Positions 1-7,500 of a DNA stretch of 38,651 bases are shown piece by piece (position 1 is the stretch's first letter; every line of letters begins with the position of its first letter). The position numbers and the translations under genes are program-made. The DNA is taken from the NCBI GenBank assembly GCA_937973685.1, contig CALJKJ010000035.1:1-38651 (forward strand), given 5' to 3'. The notes under the pieces were generated by a model, which saw only the letters and a list, made by a program, of their open reading frames with translations, did no database searches and was not told the DNA's origin. The DNA comes from an uncultured Flavobacteriales bacterium (GTDB taxonomy: Bacteria > Bacteroidota > Bacteroidia > Flavobacteriales_D > Crocinitomicaceae).

Positions 1-33
1 GCAACCTTTTTTTCAGTTTTGCGTATTGGTAAC

Positions 34-53
34 AACCCACAATATTTTGGGTT
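34..53 (+). other. Short hairpin in the leader of the first gene
   Basis: AACCCA (34-39) can pair with TGGGTT (48-53) around an 8-nt AT-rich loop, about 22 bp before the start codon. It may be a leader hairpin or the remnant of a terminator for a gene to the left. It is short and could be chance. The rest of 1-75 shows nothing else. Confidence 0.2.
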
Positions 54-75
54 TACTAACTAAAATTAAGACAAG

Positions 76-687
76 ATGAAAAAAATCGTACTCAGTTTAG
101 TATTACTTGTTTCAGCAAGTAACGTATTTTCTCAAGCCGTTTCAACGGGTAATTTTATTTTTGATGCGTATTATGGCGCGCCAAATCTTGGGAAAAGTTT
201 CTACAAAACGATTGAAGATGCTTCAACTACAACAAACTTTAAAGCATCAGGTATTGGGCCTTTAGGTTTGAGAGGTGAATACATGATTGGCGAAACATTT
301 GGATTGGGATTTGATGTGATATACAACTCAAATAATATCAGTTATACTCAAATAGATTCATTGAATCCATTGAATACCTATAATTACGAACGTACCATGA
401 ATCGTTTGCGCGTTCAAATGCGTTTCAACTTTCATTTTGATGTGACAAATCCAAATTTGGACGCCTATTTTGGAGTAGCAGCTGGAACAAATTCTCGATT
501 TAGAAAAGTATATATCGATAACGTGGAATCGACTACAGATTCGTTTTCTGGATCAGGTACTTTGATTCCATTTTCATTACGTGTTTGTACAGGAATGCGT
601 TATTATTTTAACCAAAATTTTGGATTAAACGCTGAAATTGGATTGGGAGGACCACTTATTTCAGGAGGTTTATCAGTGAAGTTTTAA
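76..687 (+). CDS. Small outer-membrane beta-barrel protein
   Basis: The 203-residue product starts with a clear signal peptide (lysines at 2-3, then a hydrophobic stretch ending near SNVFSQA at about residues 15-21). The rest alternates polar and hydrophobic residues in short glycine-rich strands and ends in Phe (LSVKF). This fits a small eight-strand outer-membrane barrel of the OmpW/porin-family type common in Bacteroidetes. The substrate and role cannot be read from the sequence. It appears to be a single-gene unit, because a strong terminator follows 20 bp after the stop. The barrel assignment rests on the overall pattern, not on a specific motif. Confidence 0.75.
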   Translation: MKKIVLSLVLLVSASNVFSQAVSTGNFIFDAYYGAPNLGKSFYKTIEDASTTTNFKASGIGPLGLRGEYMIGETFGLGFDVIYNSNNISYTQIDSLNPLNTYNYERTMNRLRVQMRFNFHFDVTNPNLDAYFGVAAGTNSRFRKVYIDNVESTTDSFSGSGTLIPFSLRVCTGMRYYFNQNFGLNAEIGLGGPLISGGLSVKF

Positions 688-707
688 GCAAATACAATAT
701 GTTTGAT

Positions 708-735
708 AAGCCACCCATTTGCGGTGGCTTTTTTT
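708..735 (+). terminator. Rho-independent terminator
   Basis: AAGCCACC (708-715) and GGTGGCTT (723-730) form a perfect 8-bp stem with a 7-nt loop, followed by more T residues. It ends transcription of the outer-membrane barrel gene. It also shows that the next gene starts at 772 and not at an in-frame upstream start near 703. Confidence 0.9.
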
Positions 736-771
736 GTGCAAACATTTTTTAGTTACTATTGTTATAGGAAC

Positions 772-1053
772 ATGAAGCAATTCGATTTAACAGATCAAGA
801 AATTGACCGTATCATTGAAATGGCTTGGGAGGATAGAACACCTTTCGATGCCATCTTATTGCAATTTGGTTTGAAAGAAAAAGATGTCATTGATTTGATG
901 CGTCGGGAATTAAAACCATCTTCTTGGCGCTTGTGGCGCGCTCGTGTTCAAGGAAGAGCTACTAAACATAGCGCATTGCGCGGATTCGAAGTAGGAAGAC
1001 ACAAATGCTCCCTACAACGAACCATCACCTATAATAAGATTTCGAAACGATAA
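772..1053 (+). CDS. DUF2805 / TIGR03643 family protein
   Basis: The product is a basic protein of 93 residues beginning MKQFDLTDQEIDRIIEMAWE. The TDQEIDRIIEMAWEDR opening, the middle segment LMRRELKPSSWRLWRARV and the TKH segment match what I know of the DUF2805/TIGR03643 family, small proteins of unknown function. The open frame extends upstream to 703, but that part is read across a terminator and encodes an implausible hydrophobic leader, so the ATG at 772 is chosen. The stop is 1 bp from the stop of the convergent dapD. No function is claimed. A helical, possibly nucleic-acid-binding protein would fit its basic composition. Confidence 0.8.
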   Translation: MKQFDLTDQEIDRIIEMAWEDRTPFDAILLQFGLKEKDVIDLMRRELKPSSWRLWRARVQGRATKHSALRGFEVGRHKCSLQRTITYNKISKR

Positions 1054-1054
1054 A

Positions 1055-1864
1055 TCACACAGCGACATTGTGCTCGCGTAACGCATCATTCAACGATGTT
1101 TTTAAATCTGTAGACGCTTTTCGTTTGCCAATAATCAGTGCGCAAGGTACTTGGAAATCACCTGCAGGGAATGTTTTGGTATACGAACCTGGAATTACCA
1201 CCGAACGATCTGGAACAAATCCTTTTGTTTCAATTGGTGTTTCACCAGTAACATCGATGATTTTTGTTGATTGCGTCAATACGACATTTGCTCCAAGAAC
1301 TGCTTCTTTTCCTACGCGAACTCCTTCCACTACAATACAGCGTGAACCTATAAATGCATTGTCCTCGATAATTACTGGAGCAGCTTGCAAAGGTTCCAAA
1401 ACTCCACCAATTCCAACGCCACCACTCAAGTGAACGTTTTTACCGATTTGTGCACATGAACCAACTGTTGCCCATGTGTCAACCATTGTGCCAGCGTCAA
1501 CATACGCGCCAATATTAATGTAAGAAGGCATCATGATGACGCCAGAAGCAACATACGCACCATAACGTGCAATAGCATGAGGAACAACACGAACACCTAA
1601 TTCAGCATAGTTCTTTTTCAAGGCCATTTTGTCGTGGAACTCAAAAGGACCAACTTCAATAGTTTCCATTTTTCGAATCGGGAAATAAAGCACAACAGCT
1701 TTTTTTACCCATTCGTTTACTTGCCAAGTTCCATCGTCTAATGGTTCAGCTACACGCAAATGTCCTTTGTCGATTTCTTCGATGACATGTTCTATTGCCG
1801 CTATTGTAGCTGCTTGACTTAATAATGCTCGGTCATTCCAAGCTGCTTCTATAATTGATCGCAT
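1055..1864 (-). CDS. dapD: 2,3,4,5-tetrahydropyridine-2,6-dicarboxylate N-succinyltransferase
   Basis: The enzyme transfers a succinyl group from succinyl-CoA to tetrahydrodipicolinate in the succinylase branch of diaminopimelate/lysine synthesis. The 269-residue product shows the DapD layout: an N-terminal helical domain, then a left-handed parallel beta helix made of hexapeptide repeats (for example GAYVDAGTMVDTWATVGSCA, then GGVGIGGVLEPLQ), and a C-terminal beta extension. Length and motifs match the family. The open frame runs 96 bp further upstream, but the ATG at 1864 starts the family-typical MRSIIEAAWNDR. It is divergent from ruvX. An aspartate kinase elsewhere in the window (24103-25386) supplies the same pathway. 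Confidence 0.95.
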   Translation of the reverse strand: MRSIIEAAWNDRALLSQAATIAAIEHVIEEIDKGHLRVAEPLDDGTWQVNEWVKKAVVLYFPIRKMETIEVGPFEFHDKMALKKNYAELGVRVVPHAIARYGAYVASGVIMMPSYINIGAYVDAGTMVDTWATVGSCAQIGKNVHLSGGVGIGGVLEPLQAAPVIIEDNAFIGSRCIVVEGVRVGKEAVLGANVVLTQSTKIIDVTGETPIETKGFVPDRSVVIPGSYTKTFPAGDFQVPCALIIGKRKASTDLKTSLNDALREHNVAV

Positions 1865-1944
1865 CGTGATTCTTTTTTGTAAAATTACTTTTTCAAGTTG
1901 AATTACACACAAAAGCAGACGTAATAATTCCACTAAAAAATGCG

Positions 1945-1952
1945 TAATTTTG
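1945..1952 (+). promoter_or_regulatory. Candidate -7 promoter element for ruvX
   Basis: TAATTTTG matches the Bacteroidetes -7 consensus TAnnTTTG and would place the transcription start about 15 nt before the ruvX ATG. No TTG is seen at the expected -33 distance, so support is partial. Confidence 0.4.
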
Positions 1953-1972
1953 AAGTTCAAAGAAAGAACGTT

Positions 1973-2398
1973 ATGTCTAAAGTAATAGCAATTGATTTCG
2001 GATTAAAAAGAACAGGGTTGGCACTTTCTGATGACCAGAAAATTTTTGCTTTTGGTTTGAAAACGGTAGACAGTAAACAATTGATGGATGAATTGAAACT
2101 ATTGGTTGTCAAAGAGAAAATAACAGAAATAGTAATTGGCGAGCCCAAACGTTTAGACACGTCGGACTCACACATTACCCAAAATGTTTATTTGCTGAAA
2201 ACTGCCTTGGAAAAACAATTCCCGACAGTCAAAATAGCTTTATTAGACGAACGCTTTACATCAAAAATGGCTGCAGCAGTAATTGCACAAAGTGGCTTAA
2301 AAAAACGAGACAAACAACAAAAAGCGTTGATTGATGAGGTGAGCGCGACGATTATTTTACAAGATTATTTGCAAAATCGTGTTGTATTTGGCGACTAA
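1973..2398 (+). CDS. ruvX: Holliday junction resolvase-like RuvX (YqgF)
   Basis: The 141-residue product has the RNase H-like fold signature of the YqgF family: the first acidic strand IAIDFGLKRTGLALSD near residues 5-20, IVIGEPKR in the middle, then LLDERFTSKMA and the C-terminal DEVSATIILQDYL. The conserved Asp in AIDFG, the Glu in DERFTS and the Asp before EVSA are the expected metal ligands. Members act on nucleic-acid junctions or in pre-16S rRNA 5' end maturation. The start at 1973 gives MSKVIAIDFG and is preferred over the upstream in-frame start at 1940, which would overlap the promoter-like element. It is followed by def. Confidence 0.93.
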   Translation: MSKVIAIDFGLKRTGLALSDDQKIFAFGLKTVDSKQLMDELKLLVVKEKITEIVIGEPKRLDTSDSHITQNVYLLKTALEKQFPTVKIALLDERFTSKMAAAVIAQSGLKKRDKQQKALIDEVSATIILQDYLQNRVVFGD

Positions 2399-2434
2399 CC
2401 TTTTTAATCGTGCAATCGTTTAACTACTTATTTC

Positions 2435-2442
2435 TAACTTTG
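2435..2442 (+). promoter_or_regulatory. Candidate -7 promoter element for def
   Basis: TAACTTTG matches TAnnTTTG exactly and lies 18 bp before the ATG at 2461. The -33 element is not evident. Confidence 0.45.
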
Positions 2443-2460
2443 TAAAAATTACACGTGTTT

Positions 2461-3057
2461 ATGATTTTACCAATTGTCGCATACGGAGATCCTGTTTTGA
2501 AGAAAGAAGCAGTCGAAATTGACGAGCAGTTTCCTGCTTTGAATCAATTGATTGAAAATATGTTTGAAACAATGTATGAAGCATCAGGCGTTGGATTGGC
2601 GGCTCCACAAATTGGACAATCAATTCGTCTGTTTGTTGTCGATGGAAGTCCATTCGCAGAGGTTGACGAAGACGAAGAGGACGACCCAAGAGCGGTAGGA
2701 ATGGAAGGTTTTAAACGCGTTTTCATCAATCCAATAATCGAAGAAGAAACTGGTGCTAATTGGGTGTTTGCAGAAGGTTGTTTGAGTATTCCAAAGATCA
2801 GAGAAGATGTTTCACGCAAAGAAAAAATCCGTGTAACGTATTACGATGAAAACTGGCAATTTCACGACGAGTGGTTTGATGGCTACAAAGCACGTATCAT
2901 ACAACACGAATACGATCATATCGAAGGAATCTTGTTTACCGATCATTTGTCCGTTTTGAAAAAAAGAATGTTGACCAAACGATTGACAAACATCTCGCAA
3001 GGTGAAGTTAAGGTGAGTTACAAAATGAAATTTCCAGCAATCAAAAAAGGAAGATGA
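2461..3057 (+). CDS. def: Peptide deformylase
   Basis: The enzyme removes the N-formyl group from nascent proteins and is a metal-dependent hydrolase of the cytoplasm. All three family motifs are present: GVGLAAPQIG, EGCLSIP with the metal-binding Cys, and QHEYDHIEG with the two metal-binding His and the catalytic Glu. The 198-residue length is normal. Between motifs 1 and 2 there is a strongly acidic insertion (VDEDEEDDPRA), which I believe is common in Bacteroidetes deformylases. The ATG at 2461 is chosen over an in-frame GTG two codons earlier. The stop overlaps the start of the next gene (ATGA), so the two are probably co-translated. Confidence 0.96.
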   Translation: MILPIVAYGDPVLKKEAVEIDEQFPALNQLIENMFETMYEASGVGLAAPQIGQSIRLFVVDGSPFAEVDEDEEDDPRAVGMEGFKRVFINPIIEEETGANWVFAEGCLSIPKIREDVSRKEKIRVTYYDENWQFHDEWFDGYKARIIQHEYDHIEGILFTDHLSVLKKRMLTKRLTNISQGEVKVSYKMKFPAIKKGR

Positions 3058-3608
3058 TGCGCAAACTATTAGTACTTGCTGTTGTTAGCACTATGTTGAT
3101 CGCTTGTGGACCGAAAAAATTAGAAACCAAAGAAGATTACATTGCTGCAATCGTTGAATTTGAAGATTCATTAAAAGCTAATGCTGTTGATGTGAATCAA
3201 TTGACGGACCAAGCGATTGGTGTATCGTATGCTGAAAAATGTTTGGCTGTTTACCGTCAATTCCCAAAAACAAAAGAAGCACCAAGGTATTTGGACAAAG
3301 CTCATGTCATTTTTGCTAGTTTGGGAATGCATCAACGATCTGTTTTATTGGCTGACACCTTGATTCGAAACTATCCCTTGTACAAAAATAGACCAATGGT
3401 ATTGGAAAGTTTGGCAACTGCTTATGATATTTTTTTACGTCCAAGAAACAAAGAAAAAGTAAAAATGTATTACGAAATGTTGTTGAAAGAAGGCACGAAT
3501 TTACCGGCTGAACAACGTGAAAACATAACCTTTAGGTTGAAAAATATCGATTTATCGTTCGAAGAATTAATTGACGCGAATCAAGCGCAACAAAATAAGT
3601 TTCGTTAA
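3054..3608 (+). CDS. TPR-like lipoprotein
   Basis: The 184-residue product has a lipoprotein signal peptide with the lipobox LIAC (Cys near residue 18). The mature part is helical with TPR-like helix pairs (SYAEKCLAVYRQFPKTKEAP, then RSVLLADTLIRNYPLYK, then MYYEMLLKEGTNLP). Such proteins usually scaffold envelope complexes. It resembles the general outline of BamD-type lipoproteins but is shorter, and I do not assign that role. The start overlaps the def stop by four bases. An ATG three bases later (3057) is equally possible. Confidence 0.75.
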   Translation: MMRKLLVLAVVSTMLIACGPKKLETKEDYIAAIVEFEDSLKANAVDVNQLTDQAIGVSYAEKCLAVYRQFPKTKEAPRYLDKAHVIFASLGMHQRSVLLADTLIRNYPLYKNRPMVLESLATAYDIFLRPRNKEKVKMYYEMLLKEGTNLPAEQRENITFRLKNIDLSFEELIDANQAQQNKFR

Positions 3609-3646
3609 TGTTGTGTTAACGAGAATCCCAAATGGAAAAAGAAAAC

Positions 3647-3654
3647 TACATTTG
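3647..3654 (+). promoter_or_regulatory. Candidate -7 promoter element for the DUF1573 pair
   Basis: TACATTTG fits TAnnTTTG and lies 25 bp before the ATG at 3680. It is in the 71-bp gap after the TPR lipoprotein gene. No -33 TTG is seen at the right distance. Confidence 0.4.
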
Positions 3655-3679
3655 ATTAACTAATTAAATAATAATTAAG

Positions 3680-4123
3680 ATGAAAAAGTCACTATTCACA
3701 TTCATGTTAGCGCTTATGGCTGCAATTGGCATGAACAATTCATTCGCTCAACAAGTGCAATCTGGTGCGCAAATCGAATTCAATAAAGATACGCACGATT
3801 ACGGTAATGTTAAAAATGGTGGGAACGGAAAATGTACGTTTACATTCACAAATACAGGAACAGAACCATTGATCATTCAAACAGCTAAAGGTTCTTGTGG
3901 TTGTACGGTTCCTGAATGGCCAAAAGAACCAATTGCACCAGGAGAAAAAGGTGTAATCACAGTAAGTTACGATACGAAACGTGTTGGAGCAATCAACAAA
4001 TCAGTTACAATTACGTCAAATGCTGTGAACGAGCCAACAAAAATATTACGCATCAAAGGAAATGTAGCTGCACCAGTTGAAGGAACTAGTCCTGTTAACA
4101 CATCTGGAGCACCAACAAATTAA
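3680..4123 (+). CDS. Exported DUF1573 domain protein
   Basis: The 147-residue product has a signal peptide (cleavage likely after NNSFA near residue 23). It carries a single DUF1573 Ig-like domain: HDYGNVKNGG, then FTFTNTGTEPLIIQTAKGSC with GCTVPEWP, then PGEKGVITVSYDTKRVG. The adjacent cysteines in GSCGCT are family-typical. DUF1573 domains resemble the ASH/MSP fold and are abundant in secreted Bacteroidetes proteins, but their function is unknown. The gene is followed after 6 bp by a second, diverged DUF1573 gene. Confidence 0.88.
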   Translation: MKKSLFTFMLALMAAIGMNNSFAQQVQSGAQIEFNKDTHDYGNVKNGGNGKCTFTFTNTGTEPLIIQTAKGSCGCTVPEWPKEPIAPGEKGVITVSYDTKRVGAINKSVTITSNAVNEPTKILRIKGNVAAPVEGTSPVNTSGAPTN

Positions 4124-4129
4124 GCTACT

Positions 4130-4501
4130 ATGAGATTGATTGCAGGTGCAATTATCTTCTTGAACTCCGCATATTGTTTTACACAGCATGCGGAGTTTTT
4201 TGTGAAAGAAGAATTGGTAAAATTCCCCAAAACAAAAGCAGGGATAGTACTGCAACACGATTATTCGGTGACCAATACAGGCTCGGATACGCTGTTTATT
4301 ACCGATTACAAAGTTGCTTGTCAGTGTACTAAAATTACATTTCCAGCTTTTATTGCGCCAGCAGACACAGGACTAGTTCACCTAACTTTTGACACGACAG
4401 ATAAGTACGGATTGCAAGATCGTTCGATTTATCTCATGGCCAATACGCAACGAAAAATGGAACGCTTGCGTTTCAAAGTCATGGTGGTACCAGTCGACTA
4501 A
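4130..4501 (+). CDS. Second exported DUF1573-like protein
   Basis: The 123-residue product has a short signal peptide (to about residue 20). Its domain aligns in order with the preceding gene: VKFPKTKAG, SVTNTGSDTLFITDYKVACQ with CTKITFP, and PADTGLVHLTFDTTDKYG. CQC replaces the GCGC-type motif. It lies 6 bp after the first DUF1573 gene, so co-transcription is likely and a tandem duplication is plausible. A perfect terminator-like hairpin lies within its first 24 codons, which could limit its expression relative to the first gene. No start after the hairpin would keep a signal peptide, so 4130 is retained. Confidence 0.78.
   Translation: MRLIAGAIIFLNSAYCFTQHAEFFVKEELVKFPKTKAGIVLQHDYSVTNTGSDTLFITDYKVACQCTKITFPAFIAPADTGLVHLTFDTTDKYGLQDRSIYLMANTQRKMERLRFKVMVVPVD
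4163..4201 (+). terminator. Terminator-like hairpin inside a coding region
   Basis: AACTCCGCAT (4163-4172) and ATGCGGAGTT (4188-4197) form a perfect 10-bp stem with a 15-nt loop, followed by TTTT to 4201. It has all the features of an intrinsic terminator, yet it lies within the signal-peptide codons of the second DUF1573 gene, about 40 bp after the stop of the first. Confidence 0.65.
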
Positions 4502-4590
4502 TTCCAACGATAAGTTATCAACACTACCTATTTTTATTGCAGTGAATTAGTAGTTTTTAGCTAATTTTATTCGACCAAATTTTTTCCTGC

Positions 4591-7500
4591 ATGTACTTGA
4601 TATTTGATACCGAAACAACGGGTTTACCGCGTAATTGGAATGCACCTTATACCGATTTAGATAATTGGCCACGTGCAGTTCAAATTGCTTGGCAATTACA
4701 TGATGACATGGGAAATCTAATCGAAGCAAAAGATTTCCTTATTCGTCCCGATGGTTACGATATCCCATATGATGCAGAACGCATTCATGGTATTTCAACC
4801 GAATTGGCACTCGCAGAAGGTGTTGATTTGGAGGATGTTGTTGCAGAATTTAATTTGGCAATTGAACAAGCACAATTTGTTGTTGGTCAAAATATCGGTT
4901 TCGATTTAAATATTATGGGTGCTGAGTTTCTTCGGGCACAGACACCAACTCAAATGCACGATTTACCTGTATTGGACACGTGTACAGAAGTTACAGCTAA
5001 CTTATGTCAGTTGCCTGGAGGTAGAGGAGGACGTTTCAAACTTCCAACGTTAACTGAATTACATCAATATTTATTTGCTGTACCTTTCGGTGAAGCACAC
5101 AACGCAACTGCCGATGTTGAGGCAACAACGCGCTGTTTTTTCGAATTGATTCGACGGGAAGTATTTACCAAAGAGGAATTAAAAGTTGAACTTCCATACT
5201 TTGAGCGTTTCAAATCGTTGCATCCTTCGGCAATCATGCCAATTGGATTGACGCATATCAATCTCAAAGAAGCGAGTGCGCATTTAAAAGCAACGGTACA
5301 AACAGACAACATAGCTGTCGATACATCAGAAGCACGACAACGGTTAAAAGACCTTCCGTTTGTACATTTACACAACCATACACAATTCACGATTTTACAA
5401 TCGACAATGAATGTGAAAGGTTTGATAAAACAAGCTATTCACCATAAAATGCCTGCAGTTGCGTTAACAGATACAGGCAACATGATGGCTGCTTTTCACT
5501 TCGAAAAAGCCATCACGGCTATCAATAAAGAAATTGCAGAAGAACGAAAAATTGCACAAGAAAATGGCGAGCCTTTCGACAAACAACCCATTATGCCGAT
5601 TATTGGTTGTGAAATGTATGTTTGCCGCAATCGCTTGGATAAAACCGTCAAAGACAACGGTTACCAAGTAGTGTTTTTAGCGAAAAACAAAAAAGGTTAC
5701 CACAACCTGATCAAATTAGCATCCATTGCGCATACCGAAGGAATGTATTATGTTCCACGTATCGATAAGCAAATCATTGAGCAATACAAAGAAGATTTGA
5801 TTGTTTTAACTGGTGGTTTGTCCGGGGAGGTAGCTAATTTGTTGCTCAATGTTGGAGAAAAACAAGCAGAAGATGCCTTGTTGTGGTGGAAAGCTCAGTT
5901 TGAATCTGATTTGTACGTTGAGATTATGCGTCACGGTCAAGATGATGAAAACAGAGTGAACGCTGCATTGATAAAACTAGCAAACAAGCACCAAGTAAAA
6001 TTGGTTGCTACGAATAATACTTTTTATGCAACCCGTGAGGATGCAAATACACACGATATTTTGTTGTGTGTGCGCGACGGCGAACAAGTAGCAACGCCAA
6101 AAGGGAAAGGACGAAATTTTAGATTCGGACTTGAAAACGAAGAATATTACTTCAAATCGGGTGAAGAAATGAAAGAATTGTTTCTTGATCTACCCGAAGC
6201 AATCGAATCGATTAGTGAAATTTTAGAGAAAATTGAACCATTTGGATTAGCACGCGAAGTTTTGTTACCTGCTTTTGACATTCCAGATGAATTTATTGAT
6301 GCAGCTGATGAGTCTGATGGAGGAAAACGTGGGGAAAACGCCTATTTACGTCATTTAACGTACATCGGCGCAACCAAACGTTACGGTGAAATAACCGATG
6401 AAATACGAGAGCGGATTGACTTCGAATTGAAAACGATTGAGAAAACGGGTTATCCTGGTTATTTCTTGATTGTACAAGATTTTTGTCAAGCTGCACGAAA
6501 CATGGGCGTATCCGTAGGTCCAGGACGTGGTTCTGCAGCGGGTTCTGCTGTTGCTTATTGTATTGGGATTACCAATGTTGATCCCATTGCATACGACCTA
6601 CTATTTGAGCGTTTCTTGAATCCAGATCGTGTTTCAATGCCCGATATCGATATCGATTTTGATGACGAAGGTCGAGGACGAGTAATTGATTGGGTGATTG
6701 AAAAATATGGAGCGAACCAAGTTGCACAAATCATTACATATGGAACAATGGCAGCAAAGTCGTCAATTCGTGATGCTGGACGTGTACTTGATTTACCATT
6801 AATCGAAACAAATACCTTAGCTAAATTAATTCCAGATAATTTATCGTTAAACAAGATATTTAACAGTGATGAATTAGAATTAGCGGAGAAATTAGCCAAT
6901 AGTCCCGCTGATTTTGCCAATGTACAAGAATTACGCTCCATTGCGAACGGTACAGATATGCGCGCTCAAGTACTTCGTCAAGCGCAACGCATCGAAGGTT
7001 CTGTTAGAAATACGGGAATTCATGCCTGTGGGGTGATTATTACTCCTGATGACATCACCAATTTTGTTCCCGTTTCTTTAGCGAAAGATACAGGCATGTG
7101 GTGTACACAATTTGACAACTCAGTAGCGGAAGAAGCTGGTCTGTTGAAAATGGATTTCTTGGGACTGAAAACATTGACCTTGATCAAAGATGCGGTCAAA
7201 AACGTCAAAAAACGTCACGGAATTGATCTTGATCCAGATACCTTTCCTGTTGACGATATAAAAACATACGAGTTATTCCAACGAGGAGATACGGTAGGGA
7301 TTTTCCAATACGAAAGTCCCGGGATGCAAAAATACATGCGGGAATTAAAACCGTCTGTTTTTGCCGATTTGATTGCCATGAATGCCTTGTACCGACCTGG
7401 ACCGTTGGAATATATTCCTGACTTTGTCAAACGAAAAAATGGCGAGCAAGAAATCAAATACGATTTACCTGCTTGTGAGGAATACTTAGCTGAAACCTAT

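Noticed and set aside
703..771. Upstream extension of the DUF2805 frame
   Set aside because: It would be translated across a strong terminator and adds an untypical hydrophobic leader; the ATG at 772 fits the family.
1068..1433. Plus-strand open frame of 121 codons inside dapD
   Set aside because: It is antisense to clear DapD hexapeptide repeats, has no plausible domain, and is best explained as a shadow of the real gene.
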